Shown here piece by piece: positions 1-7,852 of a stretch of DNA of 64,000 bases. Made by a program: the position numbers and the translations under genes. The stretch comes from CAYQMF01 sp964418595 (GTDB lineage Bacteria; Planctomycetota; UBA1135; UBA2386), in NCBI GenBank assembly GCA_964418595.1, contig CAYQMF010000017.1, positions 6,164 to 70,163 of the forward strand, read 5' to 3'. Position 1 is the stretch's first letter; each line of letters opens with the position of its first letter. The notes under the pieces are model-generated. The model was given only the letters and a program-made list of their open reading frames with translations, did no database searches and was not told the origin of the DNA.

Positions 1-291
1 ACGCGCGAGATCGGGATCCGCCGCGCCATCGGCGCCTCGCGCGGTGACATCGTCCTGCAGTTCCTGATCGAGACGGTGGCCCTCGCCGGCGGCGCTGGCC
101 TGCTCGGCGTCGGCGCCGGCTCGGCGTTCGTCTTTGCGCTCGAGGCCTTCACGAACTGGCAGCCGGTGATCACGGGCTGGTCGGTGGGGCTGGCGCTGCT
201 GATCGCCTCGGCAACCGGGATCGCATTCGGGATCTACCCGGCGCGGCGCGCCGCGAGGATGGACCCGATCCAGGCACTGCGACACGAGTGA
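1..291 (+). CDS. ABC transporter permease, FtsX/MacB-like C-terminus (partial)
   Basis: The frame is open from base 1 and ends at TGA 289-291, so the gene begins outside the window and only the last 96 residues are seen. It starts TREIGIRRAIGASRGDI, the conserved cytoplasmic segment before the last two membrane helices in MacB/FtsX-type permeases. Two hydrophobic helices follow (about residues 25-45 and 57-77), then the family's typical ending PARRAARMDPIQALRHE. These permeases work with an ATPase in the inner membrane, moving lipoproteins, drugs or peptides or acting mechanically. The substrate cannot be told from this fragment. The next gene, dinB, is convergent and starts its 3' end 9 bases away. 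Confidence 0.9.
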   Translation, partial: TREIGIRRAIGASRGDIVLQFLIETVALAGGAGLLGVGAGSAFVFALEAFTNWQPVITGWSVGLALLIASATGIAFGIYPARRAARMDPIQALRHE

Positions 292-300
292 GGAAGGCAG

Positions 301-1464
301 CTACTCCGGCGTCGAGCCCCTTCGGATCGAGCCATCGCCGAAGCGATCGCGGATCGCGTCGACGGCGCGCATGAGGTTCTTCTCACGGGCCGGTGCCGCC
401 GCGAAGAGCGAGCCCTGCTGCGAGGCAGCGGCCGGCGTGAAGTCGGTGACTCCGACCCCGAGCAGACGCACGGGCCCGCGCGTCCAGTGCGCGAGGAAGA
501 GGGCCTTCGCCGCTCGGTAGATCACGAGGTCGTCGTCGCTCGCCGGCACCAGCTTGCTCTGCCGCAGGACGGTGGTGAAGTCGCGGTAGCGCAGCTTGAG
601 CTTCACGGTGCGCCCCACGATGCCGGCGCGGCGCAGCCGGCGGCCGACGCCCTCGCTCAGCTCGAGCAGGACGCCGCAGCAGTCGGCTTCCCGACGCAGG
701 TCCGTCGCGAAGGTCGTCTCGTGGCTGATGCTCTTCGCCTCGCGGTCGGGCACCACCGCGCGGTCGTCCATCGCGCGCGCGAGCTTCCAGAAGTGGCGGC
801 CACCGGCCTCGCCGAACAGCGCCACCATCGCGTCGCCGGTGAGCCCCTGCAGGTCGCCGATGGTGTGGAGCCCGCGCGCCCGCATCGCCGCTTGCGCCTG
901 CGGCCCCGCGCCCCACAGGCGACCCACGGCGAGCGGCGCCAGGAACGCCGCCTCCTCGCCCGGCGGCACGACCACCAGCGCGTCGGGCTTGCGCAGGTCG
1001 CTCGCCACCTTCGCCACGAACTTGTTGCTCGCGACCCCCACCGACACGACCAGCGACGTTGTGTCGCGCACCGCCGCCTTGAGCTTGCGCGCGATCGCCT
1101 CACCGTCGCCGAACAACGCGCGGCTGTCGCTGACATCGAGGAATGCCTCGTCGAGCGAGAGCGGCTCGACCAGCGGCGTGAACGACTCGAACACCGCGTG
1201 GATCTGCGCCGCGACCTGCGCGTAGTGCGCCATCCGCGGCGGCACGACCACCGCGTCGGGGCACTTGCGCAGCGCGATCGCCATCGGCATCGCCGAGCGC
1301 ACGCCGAACGGCCGCGCCTCGTAGCTCGCCGTCGAGACCACGCTGCGCGGTCCTGTTCCGCCCACGATCACGGGTCGGCCACGCAGGGCTGGATCGTCGC
1401 GCTGCTCGATGGCCGCGTAGAAGGCGTCCATGTCGGCGTGCAGGATCGTGCGGGGGGAGGTCAC
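301..1464 (-). CDS. dinB: DNA polymerase IV (Y-family translesion polymerase)
   Basis: 387-residue protein of normal length for DinB. It copies past damaged template bases in the cytoplasm. The palm domain shows the catalytic carboxylates: D11 in HADMDAFYAAIEQ and D105/E106 in PLSLDEAFLDVS. Y16 sits at the steric-gate position that keeps out ribonucleotides. A finger motif with SYEARPFGVRSAMP and a helix-hairpin-helix region (GLHTIGDLQGL) follow, then the little-finger domain. The start is GTG at 1462-1464; no better ATG lies upstream. No beta-clamp motif could be assigned with certainty at the C-terminus. No SOS-box-like site was recognised upstream. Confidence 0.95.
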   Translation of the reverse strand: MTSPRTILHADMDAFYAAIEQRDDPALRGRPVIVGGTGPRSVVSTASYEARPFGVRSAMPMAIALRKCPDAVVVPPRMAHYAQVAAQIHAVFESFTPLVEPLSLDEAFLDVSDSRALFGDGEAIARKLKAAVRDTTSLVVSVGVASNKFVAKVASDLRKPDALVVVPPGEEAAFLAPLAVGRLWGAGPQAQAAMRARGLHTIGDLQGLTGDAMVALFGEAGGRHFWKLARAMDDRAVVPDREAKSISHETTFATDLRREADCCGVLLELSEGVGRRLRRAGIVGRTVKLKLRYRDFTTVLRQSKLVPASDDDLVIYRAAKALFLAHWTRGPVRLLGVGVTDFTPAAASQQGSLFAAAPAREKNLMRAVDAIRDRFGDGSIRRGSTPE

Positions 1465-1549
1465 GGGGAGGAAGGCAGCGTACCCGGCGGTGGCGTCGTC
1501 CTTGTTCCACTCCGGTTTCTGTTCCGGACCCGACCTTCCATGTCACGCA

Positions 1550-1650
1550 GCACGACAGACAGGAGGCGCGGCGCTCCGCGCCGCGTGAGACACGGAAGGA
1601 CGGAGGGACGGAGCAGAAAGCAGAGAGCAGGAAGGAGAGGGAGAGAGCGC
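1550..1650. repeat. Dispersed intergenic repeat, copy A
   Basis: This intergenic stretch between divergent dinB and the gene at 1689 is purine-rich on the plus strand. Its core at 1591-1613 (23 bases, beginning cacggaagga) occurs again, identical and inverted, at 63906-63928. The flanks (a gcacgaca motif, a ctccgcgccg motif, then agaaag and GA-rich sequence) also match with small gaps over roughly 95 bases. The core itself contains short direct repeats of ggacgga/ggacgg. It looks like a member of a dispersed intergenic repeat family; function unknown. Confidence 0.6.
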
Positions 1651-1688
1651 GCGTGGCCATAATGCGCCCCTCCCACTCCGAGGCTCCC

Positions 1689-2555
1689 ATGCTCCGAACC
1701 CTCCTCGCCCTCCTGGTCTCCGTCTTCCTCACCGTCACTCCCGGTGCGCAGGGCAAGGACAAGGACCAGTTCCTCGTCCCGATCCCGGAGAAGCTCGAGC
1801 GCGCCACCGCCCCCGACGCGAACGGCGTCGTGCAGTGGGTCGCCTTCAAGGCCGAGCCGTGCGTCAACTGCCAGGGTCGCAAGACCATGGTGTGCCGGCA
1901 CTGCGCGCGCTTCGAGAAGGGCGACCACAACGATTGCCCGGAGTGCAAGGAGACGAAGGAGGCGCCGTGCCGGATCTGCGCCGGCACCGGGGAGATGCCC
2001 GACATCCTCGTGCGCGCGCCGTGCCCCACGTGCTTCGGGGCGAGCGTGACCGCGTGCCTGATCTGCAACGGGGCGGGGCGCTTCCCGGTGGCGGGCGGTG
2101 GCGACCGCATGCAGAAGTGCGGCTGCTGCGATGGGGTGGGCGCCTACAAGTGCGCGACCTGCGACGGCAAGCGCTACGTCGAGACGCCGGCGCTCAAGCC
2201 GTCGGTGGGCGACGCCAAGGTCGCGGATCTGAAGAAGGCGCAGGAGGCGCTGGCGCTGGTGGCGACGGCGCTCGCGACCTTCGAGTCGACCGGCGACGGG
2301 CGCAAGGACGCCAAGGCCTTCGACAAGGTGGTGGGGCCGGGCGAGAAGTACTTCGTTCCGCTCAAGCGCGCGCGCAAGCACTTCGAGGACGCGACCAAGA
2401 AGATGGCCAAGGGATCCGTGTGGACCCACTACGGCGAGACGGTGAAGAACAACCTCGCGATGGCCAAGCAGGCGCTGGAGTACTACGTCAAGCACCAGAC
2501 CCGCCTGCTCGAACTGTCGCTCGCCCGCGCCGAACAGAACGCCACCAAGAAGTGA
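1689..2555 (+). CDS. Secreted CxxC-rich (DnaJ-type zinc-finger-like) protein
   Basis: 288 residues from ATG 1689, chosen because it directly precedes a signal peptide (MLRTLLALLVSVFLTVTPGAQG); an in-frame ATG at 1653 would put 12 polar residues in front. The mature part carries paired CxxC motifs spaced like the zinc-binding CxxCxGxG repeats of DnaJ: CVNC, CRHC, CPEC, CRIC, CPTC, CLIC, CGCC and CATC, spread over about residues 56-165. No J domain is present. The last 120 residues are charged and helical. The next gene, a trypsin-like protease array, starts inside this gene's stop codon (GTGA at 2552-2555), so the two are probably translated together and may act as a pair outside the cytoplasm. 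The exact role is unknown. Confidence 0.75.
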   Translation: MLRTLLALLVSVFLTVTPGAQGKDKDQFLVPIPEKLERATAPDANGVVQWVAFKAEPCVNCQGRKTMVCRHCARFEKGDHNDCPECKETKEAPCRICAGTGEMPDILVRAPCPTCFGASVTACLICNGAGRFPVAGGGDRMQKCGCCDGVGAYKCATCDGKRYVETPALKPSVGDAKVADLKKAQEALALVATALATFESTGDGRKDAKAFDKVVGPGEKYFVPLKRARKHFEDATKKMAKGSVWTHYGETVKNNLAMAKQALEYYVKHQTRLLELSLARAEQNATKK

Positions 2556-5320
2556 TCGCCGTCGTCCGCGTCGTCGCCCGCTCACTGGGCGCGTTCCTCG
2601 TCGCCGCGATCGCCCACGCGCAGTCGCCCGCGGTCGTGCACGTGTTCGTGGAGGTGAAGGGCTCTCCCCCGTTCAAGGTCGAGCGGCCGGGAAGCGGCGT
2701 CGTGATCGACGCGGCCGGCCTCGTCGTCACGCAGTTCGATCTCGCCATCGAGGGCGTCGCGGGCGGCGACAAGCAGATCTTCGTGCAGCTCGCCGACGCG
2801 GCGCGCACCCGCCTGCCCGCGCAGCTCGTCTCGCCGGTCTCCGACTGCGGCCTCGCCATCCTGCGCGTCGAGCCCACGCCCGAGGCGCCACTCACCGCCG
2901 CGCCGCTGGCGAGCGACCCGCCGCCCGGCACACCCGCGCAGGTCGTGTCCTTCCACGACGGCGAAGACCACGTGGCCTTCGCCGGCGTGACCTCGGGCGC
3001 GCAAGGGCCGGTCTTCGCGCTCCCGGTCAGCCACGGCGAGCCGCTGCCGCGGCAGGACGTGATCGTCACCGACGCGGCGATCCAGGCGCGCAACCACGGC
3101 GGCGCTCTCCTCGACGCGACGGGCGCCCTTCTGGGAGTGTGCAGTGCAAGCTACGTGCAGCGCGACGTCAGCGAACCGACGCTCGACGACCTCAAGAAGG
3201 AGAGCTACGGCTTCGCGGTCCCGGCGCGCGTGATCCGACGGGAGTTCGCGGACCTGCTGGCACGCCTGCCGCCGGCGCGCCCCGCAGCGCCATCGCCGGA
3301 GGCGAGCGCCGTCGCCATCGCCGCGCCCGCCATCGTCTCGGTGTGGGCCGGCGCCGGCCCGCGTCCTGCGCTCGGCTACGACCCCTGCGCCACCACGCGC
3401 CGCCCGGGTGTCGGCTCCGGCGTGGTCATGACCAAGGACGGTCTCGTCCTCACCGACCTGCACCTGGTCGAGAACGCCGACTCGATCGCGCTCACCTGGC
3501 TCGACGGCACGACGCTGCCCGCCGCGTTCGTCCGCGGCCACCGCGGCACCAACTCGGCATTGGTCCGCGCGCGCCTGCCCGAAGGCAAGACCCTCACCCC
3601 CATCGCGCTCGCGGCGTCGGAGCCGGCGGTGGGCGCCACGCTCCTCGCCATCGGCAACCCCGAAGGCCACACCCTCGCCGTCGGCCGCGGCGTGTTCTCC
3701 GCCCTGCGCGGCGGACGGCTGCAGACCGACGCCCCGCTCGGCAACCACACGGGCGGCGGCGCCCTCGTCGACGTGCGGGGCGCGATGGTGGCGTTGCTCG
3801 ACGCCGGGCGCGTCGATGCCATCGACATCGCCTGGGCCCAACGCGGCGAACACGCCAAGCTCGACACGAGCCTCAACCTCACGCCGGGCATCGGTGCCCT
3901 GCGCGCGATCTACGCCGCGGAGCTGGGCGACCTGCCGGCGACGTCGGCGCCGCCTCCCGCAGCAGCGGTGGCCGACGTCATCGCCCGCGTCGGCGGCACG
4001 GTGCTGAACATCTACATCGAGGCGTCGACTGCGGCGGCGGAGCTGGACGACAACCCGTTCGCGCAGCCGTCGACGGAGACCCGCATCCTCGGGCTGGGCT
4101 CCGGGGTCGTCATCGACCCGCGCGGCATCGCGCTCACCAACTGGCACGTCGTCGACGAAGCGACCTTCCCGGACGGCTCGATGCGCAAGGATCGCGTCCT
4201 GCGCACCACGCGCCGCGACGGCCGCAGCTTCCTGCTGCGCGTGCTCAGCATCTCGCGGGAGGAAGACCTCGCTCTCGTGCGCCTGGAGGTGGAGGCGGGG
4301 GAACGCCTCGACGCGGCCGCGTTCGGGAGTTCGTCGGCGCTGCACGTTGGCGATCCGGCGATCGCGGTCGGCAACCCGCACGGCCGCAGCAACACGGTGA
4401 CCGCCGGCGTGATCACCGCGAAGAACCAGTCGATCCGCGTGCGCGGCCGCTGGGCCAAGCTCCCGCACCTGCTGGAGACCGACGCGGCGATCAACGGCGG
4501 CAACAGCGGCGGGCCGCTGTTCGATGCGGCGGGTCGGCTGATCGGCATCAACAGCGCCGGCGGCGACCTGCGCGCGGTCACCGGCTTCGCCATCGGCGTC
4601 GACCACGTGCGCGAGAAGCTGCACGGCCTGCTGTTGGCGCCGGAGAAGCTGCGCAGCCCGTACCTCGGCTTCCTCGCCATCGAGCAGGACGGCGCGCTCC
4701 GCGTGGGATCGATCGATCGCGATGGCCCGGCGGCGGCCAGTGGCCTCATCGTCGGCGACGTCGTGCGCGCCCTCGGGGGCGCCCCCGCTCCGCAGCACCT
4801 CGACTTCGCCTTGGCGATGGTCGAGCTCGCCGAGGACGCGCCGACCAAGGTCACCGTCGCGCGCGCCGGGTCCGAACTCGAGTTCACCCTCAGCCCCTGG
4901 CCGGCCACCGTGTGGGCGGTGTGGCAGCAGACGCGCCTCCTCGTCGGATCGACCGACCCCGCGCGCGAGCGCGACCTCGTGCACGCGGCGGCGCTCGCCG
5001 CCCATCGTCGCCACACCGGCGATCCGACCTCGGCCCCCACCACCCTGCCGGCCAACGCGATCCGGATCGATCGACCGCATCCGCTGCTCACGGCGACGGG
5101 CGTCGACATCCGCGCCGGCGACCTCCTGCTCGGCGCGCGCCTTCGCTCGGTCACACCGAGCGGAGAGGTGGTGACGTACCTCCCCTTCGCCATGCCCGCC
5201 GACCTGCAGGCCTGCTGCAACACGCACAGCACGTACGAGGGCACGCCGCTCGTCGTTTGGATCTACCGCGGCGGCGAGGTGCTGGAGGTCTCCCTGCCGG
5301 TGCGCCGGTTGATGCTCTGA
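2552..5320 (+). CDS. Triple trypsin-like (HtrA/DegP-type) secreted protease with PDZ domain
   Basis: 922 residues from GTG 2552, which overlaps the previous stop; a signal peptide follows (MIAVVRVVARSLGAFLVAAIAHA). Three trypsin-like domains lie in a row. The third (about 480-690) has a complete triad: H532 in LTNWHVVDE, D572 in EEDLALVRL, S652 in GGNSGGP. The first (about 25-230) keeps an Asp (DCGLAIL), but the His position reads VTQFDLAIE and the Ser site reads RNHGGALL. The second (about 260-470) keeps His (LTDLHLVEN), but the Asp site reads GTNSALVRA and the Ser site NHTGGGALV. Thus one active domain follows two apparently dead ones. A PDZ-like domain (SPYLGFLAIE to LDFALAMVEL) and a C-terminal extension follow. 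HtrA proteins degrade or refold periplasmic proteins; the dead domains may bind substrate. Confidence 0.85.
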   Translation: MIAVVRVVARSLGAFLVAAIAHAQSPAVVHVFVEVKGSPPFKVERPGSGVVIDAAGLVVTQFDLAIEGVAGGDKQIFVQLADAARTRLPAQLVSPVSDCGLAILRVEPTPEAPLTAAPLASDPPPGTPAQVVSFHDGEDHVAFAGVTSGAQGPVFALPVSHGEPLPRQDVIVTDAAIQARNHGGALLDATGALLGVCSASYVQRDVSEPTLDDLKKESYGFAVPARVIRREFADLLARLPPARPAAPSPEASAVAIAAPAIVSVWAGAGPRPALGYDPCATTRRPGVGSGVVMTKDGLVLTDLHLVENADSIALTWLDGTTLPAAFVRGHRGTNSALVRARLPEGKTLTPIALAASEPAVGATLLAIGNPEGHTLAVGRGVFSALRGGRLQTDAPLGNHTGGGALVDVRGAMVALLDAGRVDAIDIAWAQRGEHAKLDTSLNLTPGIGALRAIYAAELGDLPATSAPPPAAAVADVIARVGGTVLNIYIEASTAAAELDDNPFAQPSTETRILGLGSGVVIDPRGIALTNWHVVDEATFPDGSMRKDRVLRTTRRDGRSFLLRVLSISREEDLALVRLEVEAGERLDAAAFGSSSALHVGDPAIAVGNPHGRSNTVTAGVITAKNQSIRVRGRWAKLPHLLETDAAINGGNSGGPLFDAAGRLIGINSAGGDLRAVTGFAIGVDHVREKLHGLLLAPEKLRSPYLGFLAIEQDGALRVGSIDRDGPAAASGLIVGDVVRALGGAPAPQHLDFALAMVELAEDAPTKVTVARAGSELEFTLSPWPATVWAVWQQTRLLVGSTDPARERDLVHAAALAAHRRHTGDPTSAPTTLPANAIRIDRPHPLLTATGVDIRAGDLLLGARLRSVTPSGEVVTYLPFAMPADLQACCNTHSTYEGTPLVVWIYRGGEVLEVSLPVRRLML

Positions 5321-5482
5321 CCGCGGCTCGGGTCGCACTGGTTGCGCATCAGCGCATCACGAAGAGTTCGCATCGGGGAGAGATCCCGGGTCGGCTCCAC
5401 GCGAGTTCGCTGCTAGGATCCTGCGCGCTCCGGTGCCCGCCGCAGCGCTCCTCGTCTGCCTCATTTCCCCCACGACTTCACG
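5321..5482. other. Intergenic region, 162 bases
   Basis: Non-coding gap between the protease array and the secreted protein at 5483. I see no clear promoter, hairpin or repeat in it. Confidence 0.5.
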
Positions 5483-6538
5483 ATGTCGCGCTCCCTCCTT
5501 GCCCTCACCGTCCTGACCTCCGCCCTGGCGTCGCAGGGCTTCACCAGCCCCGCGGGCTTCCTCGCCACCGAGGGCAGCAGCAACCACGACTACATCCTCT
5601 TCAAGTACAACGACCTTCGCTGGCAGCAGCTCGACGACACCAGCCGCGGCGCGACGCCCTCGCAGGTGACGCGCATCTCGTGGCGCCGCGATGGCACGAG
5701 CGCGCTCGATCCGACGTGGATCGCGCGGACCCTCGACATCAAGGTCGTGCTGTCCGACTCCGTGCCCGCGGCGGCGGTGTCCGAAGGCTTCGACGCCAAC
5801 TACCTGGGCACGCCGACGGTGGCGTTCGCCAGCCGGCCCGTGAACCTGCCGGACTGGACGGCCCAGCCCGCCGTGCCACCGGCGCCGTTCGACCTCAACC
5901 TCAGCCTGGATGCGCCGTGGGTCCACACCGGACTCAACTCGTACCTCTGGGAGCTGCAGATCACGAACAACACGTCGAACGCGGACTACGGCAACGACTT
6001 CCAGTCCATCACCGGCTCGGCCGGCTCGAGCAACACGGGCTCCGTCGTCGGCACGGGCTGCATCGCCACCGGCCAGACCACCGCGATGACGCTCGCCTGC
6101 GCGCTGCGCAACCAGATCACGCGCTTCCGCGCCGGCTACACGATCGCGCGGGCCCCGGCGAATGCGCCGGCGGTGCTCTTCATCGACGGCGCCAACGCCA
6201 ACCTGCCCTTCCCGGGCCTGTGTGCGAACGTCGTCGCGATGCCCACGCTGCAGGTCGGCATGGGCGCCGCCGACGCCACCGGCGCGCTGAGCTTCGCGAT
6301 CGAGAACATCCCGTTCCACCCGAGCACGGTGGGCGTGACGATCTACTCGCAGGCCTTCGCCATCGATCTCGGTCAGGCCGGCCTGCCGGTCGCCGTCACG
6401 CCGGGACGCAGCAACGTGTTCCCCGCGCCCCCAGCGACCCCCACGACCGTGTCACGCGTGTACGAGTACCGCCTCGCCGCCGGCACCATGCGCGCCGCGA
6501 GCGTCTGGACCGGCGGCATCGTCACGCTGCTCGACTGA
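5483..6538 (+). CDS. Secreted protein of unknown function
   Basis: 351 residues beginning with a signal peptide (MSRSLLALTVLTSALASQGF). The mature protein opens with ATEGSSNHDYILFKYNDLRW and is rich in Thr, Ser, Asn and Ala, with beta-strand-like segments and no recognised catalytic motif. It resembles in layout the protein encoded at 29592-30494: an EGSSN-type opening, an aromatic-rich stretch, a VELS/MELV-type strand, and a C-terminal ALSFAIENIP-like domain with short Pro-Asn-Ala segments. The two are probably distant paralogues of a secreted family expanded in this lineage. Predicted to lie outside the inner membrane. Function unknown. Confidence 0.7.
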   Translation: MSRSLLALTVLTSALASQGFTSPAGFLATEGSSNHDYILFKYNDLRWQQLDDTSRGATPSQVTRISWRRDGTSALDPTWIARTLDIKVVLSDSVPAAAVSEGFDANYLGTPTVAFASRPVNLPDWTAQPAVPPAPFDLNLSLDAPWVHTGLNSYLWELQITNNTSNADYGNDFQSITGSAGSSNTGSVVGTGCIATGQTTAMTLACALRNQITRFRAGYTIARAPANAPAVLFIDGANANLPFPGLCANVVAMPTLQVGMGAADATGALSFAIENIPFHPSTVGVTIYSQAFAIDLGQAGLPVAVTPGRSNVFPAPPATPTTVSRVYEYRLAAGTMRAASVWTGGIVTLLD

Positions 6539-6583
6539 TGGCCGCGCGGCGTCGGGCCGCTGGCGCGAGGTAGGATCGACGCG

Positions 6584-7846
6584 ATGGTCGCCGCCCTCCT
6601 GGCGTTGCTCGCGCTGCCCGCCGCTCCGCAGACCTCCACGCCCTACCGCGCGGTCCTGCAGAGTCCGGGTGGCGACCTGCCGTTCCGGCTCGACTGCGTC
6701 GAGTGGTCGCCCGTGGCGATCCGGAACGGAATCGAGAGGATCCCGCTAAGGGCCAAGCCATCGGCGAGCGCGGCCGGACCAGCGTGGTCGGTCGAACTGC
6801 CGCCCTACGGGGCGCGCCTGCGCTGCGAGAAGGTCGACGCGCGCGACGGCGTGACGACGGCGTTGAGCGGCGACTGGCGCAGGGTGGGGCCGACCGGGGA
6901 GGTCTCGATGGCGTGGCAGGCGCGCCCTTTCGCATGGGTCGACGATCCGCGCGACGCGCAGCGTCGCGTGTTGGCGCCGCTGTTCCCGTTGGCGGGTGAG
7001 CCGCTGGCGATCGCCGGCCGCTGGCGCGTGCAGTTCGCGAGCGATCCGACTCCGGCGGTGGCGATCTTCGCCGCGGCCGGCGACGACCAACTCCCCGGCG
7101 AGATCGTTGGCACCTTCCTCACGGTGACCGGCGACTACCGCTTCCTCGCCGGAACCGCGCGCGGCGAGGATCTGCGCCTCGCCTGCTTCGACGGCGCGCA
7201 CGCGTTCCTGTTCGCGGCGAAGCTGCTGGCCGACGGCTCGCTGCGCGGTCACTTCTGGAGCGGGGCGAGCTGGCACGAGACGTGGACCGCCACGCGCGAC
7301 GATGAGGCCGCGCTTCCCGACGCGTTCACGCACAACACCGTCCGCGCGGACGGCAAGCTCGCGGCGCTGAGCTACCCCGCTCCCGACGGCACGCCGCATC
7401 GCCTCGGCGACCTGCTCGGCAAGGCGACGCTCGTGTACCTGTTCGGCACGTGGTGCCCCAACTGCAACGATGCGGGCGCGCTCGTGAGCGAGCTGGCGAA
7501 GCGCTACCACGACCGCGGCCTTGCCGTCGTCGGCCTCTGCTTCGAGCACGGCGACGACGCGGCACGCATCGCCGGCGTGGTGCAGGCCTACCGCACGGCG
7601 CACGCGATCGACTGGCCGATCCTCGTGGCCGGCGCCTCGGACAAAGCGAAGGCCTCCGCGGCGTTCCCGATCCTCGACCGCGTGCTCGCATACCCGACCA
7701 TGCTCTTCGTCGCAGGCGACGGAACCGTACGCGCGACGTACACCGGGTTCGCCGGCCCCGCCGCGCCGGCCGAACATGCAACCATGCGCGCGTCGTTCAC
7801 CGCGCTGGTCGAACGCCTGCTCGCCGAGGCCGGGCGCGGCAAGTAG
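6584..7846 (+). CDS. Secreted TlpA/ResA-like thioredoxin-fold protein
   Basis: 420 residues with a signal peptide (MVAALLALLALPAAPQ). The first ~250 residues form an uncharacterised beta-rich domain. The last ~150 are a thioredoxin fold of the TlpA/ResA type, with the redox motif WCPNC (C291 and C294) after LVYLFGT and the cis-Pro loop YPTMLFV. Such proteins reduce or rearrange disulfides outside the inner membrane, for example during cytochrome c maturation. An N-terminal domain ahead of the TlpA fold is common in secreted members, and its sequence (GEIVGTFLTVTGDYRFLAG) fits that pattern. A purine-rich gaggtagg lies just upstream of ATG 6584. The neighbouring gene is convergent, 6 bases away. 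Confidence 0.85.
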   Translation: MVAALLALLALPAAPQTSTPYRAVLQSPGGDLPFRLDCVEWSPVAIRNGIERIPLRAKPSASAAGPAWSVELPPYGARLRCEKVDARDGVTTALSGDWRRVGPTGEVSMAWQARPFAWVDDPRDAQRRVLAPLFPLAGEPLAIAGRWRVQFASDPTPAVAIFAAAGDDQLPGEIVGTFLTVTGDYRFLAGTARGEDLRLACFDGAHAFLFAAKLLADGSLRGHFWSGASWHETWTATRDDEAALPDAFTHNTVRADGKLAALSYPAPDGTPHRLGDLLGKATLVYLFGTWCPNCNDAGALVSELAKRYHDRGLAVVGLCFEHGDDAARIAGVVQAYRTAHAIDWPILVAGASDKAKASAAFPILDRVLAYPTMLFVAGDGTVRATYTGFAGPAAPAEHATMRASFTALVERLLAEAGRGK

Positions 7847-7852
7847 CGCGCG

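Noticed and set aside
2582..5338. A 918-codon open frame on the minus strand opposite the protease array, and similar long frames opposite many genes
   Set aside because: High GC makes stops rare in all frames. The predicted proteins are Arg/Ala/His-rich low-complexity shadows, and the plus strand has clear domains.
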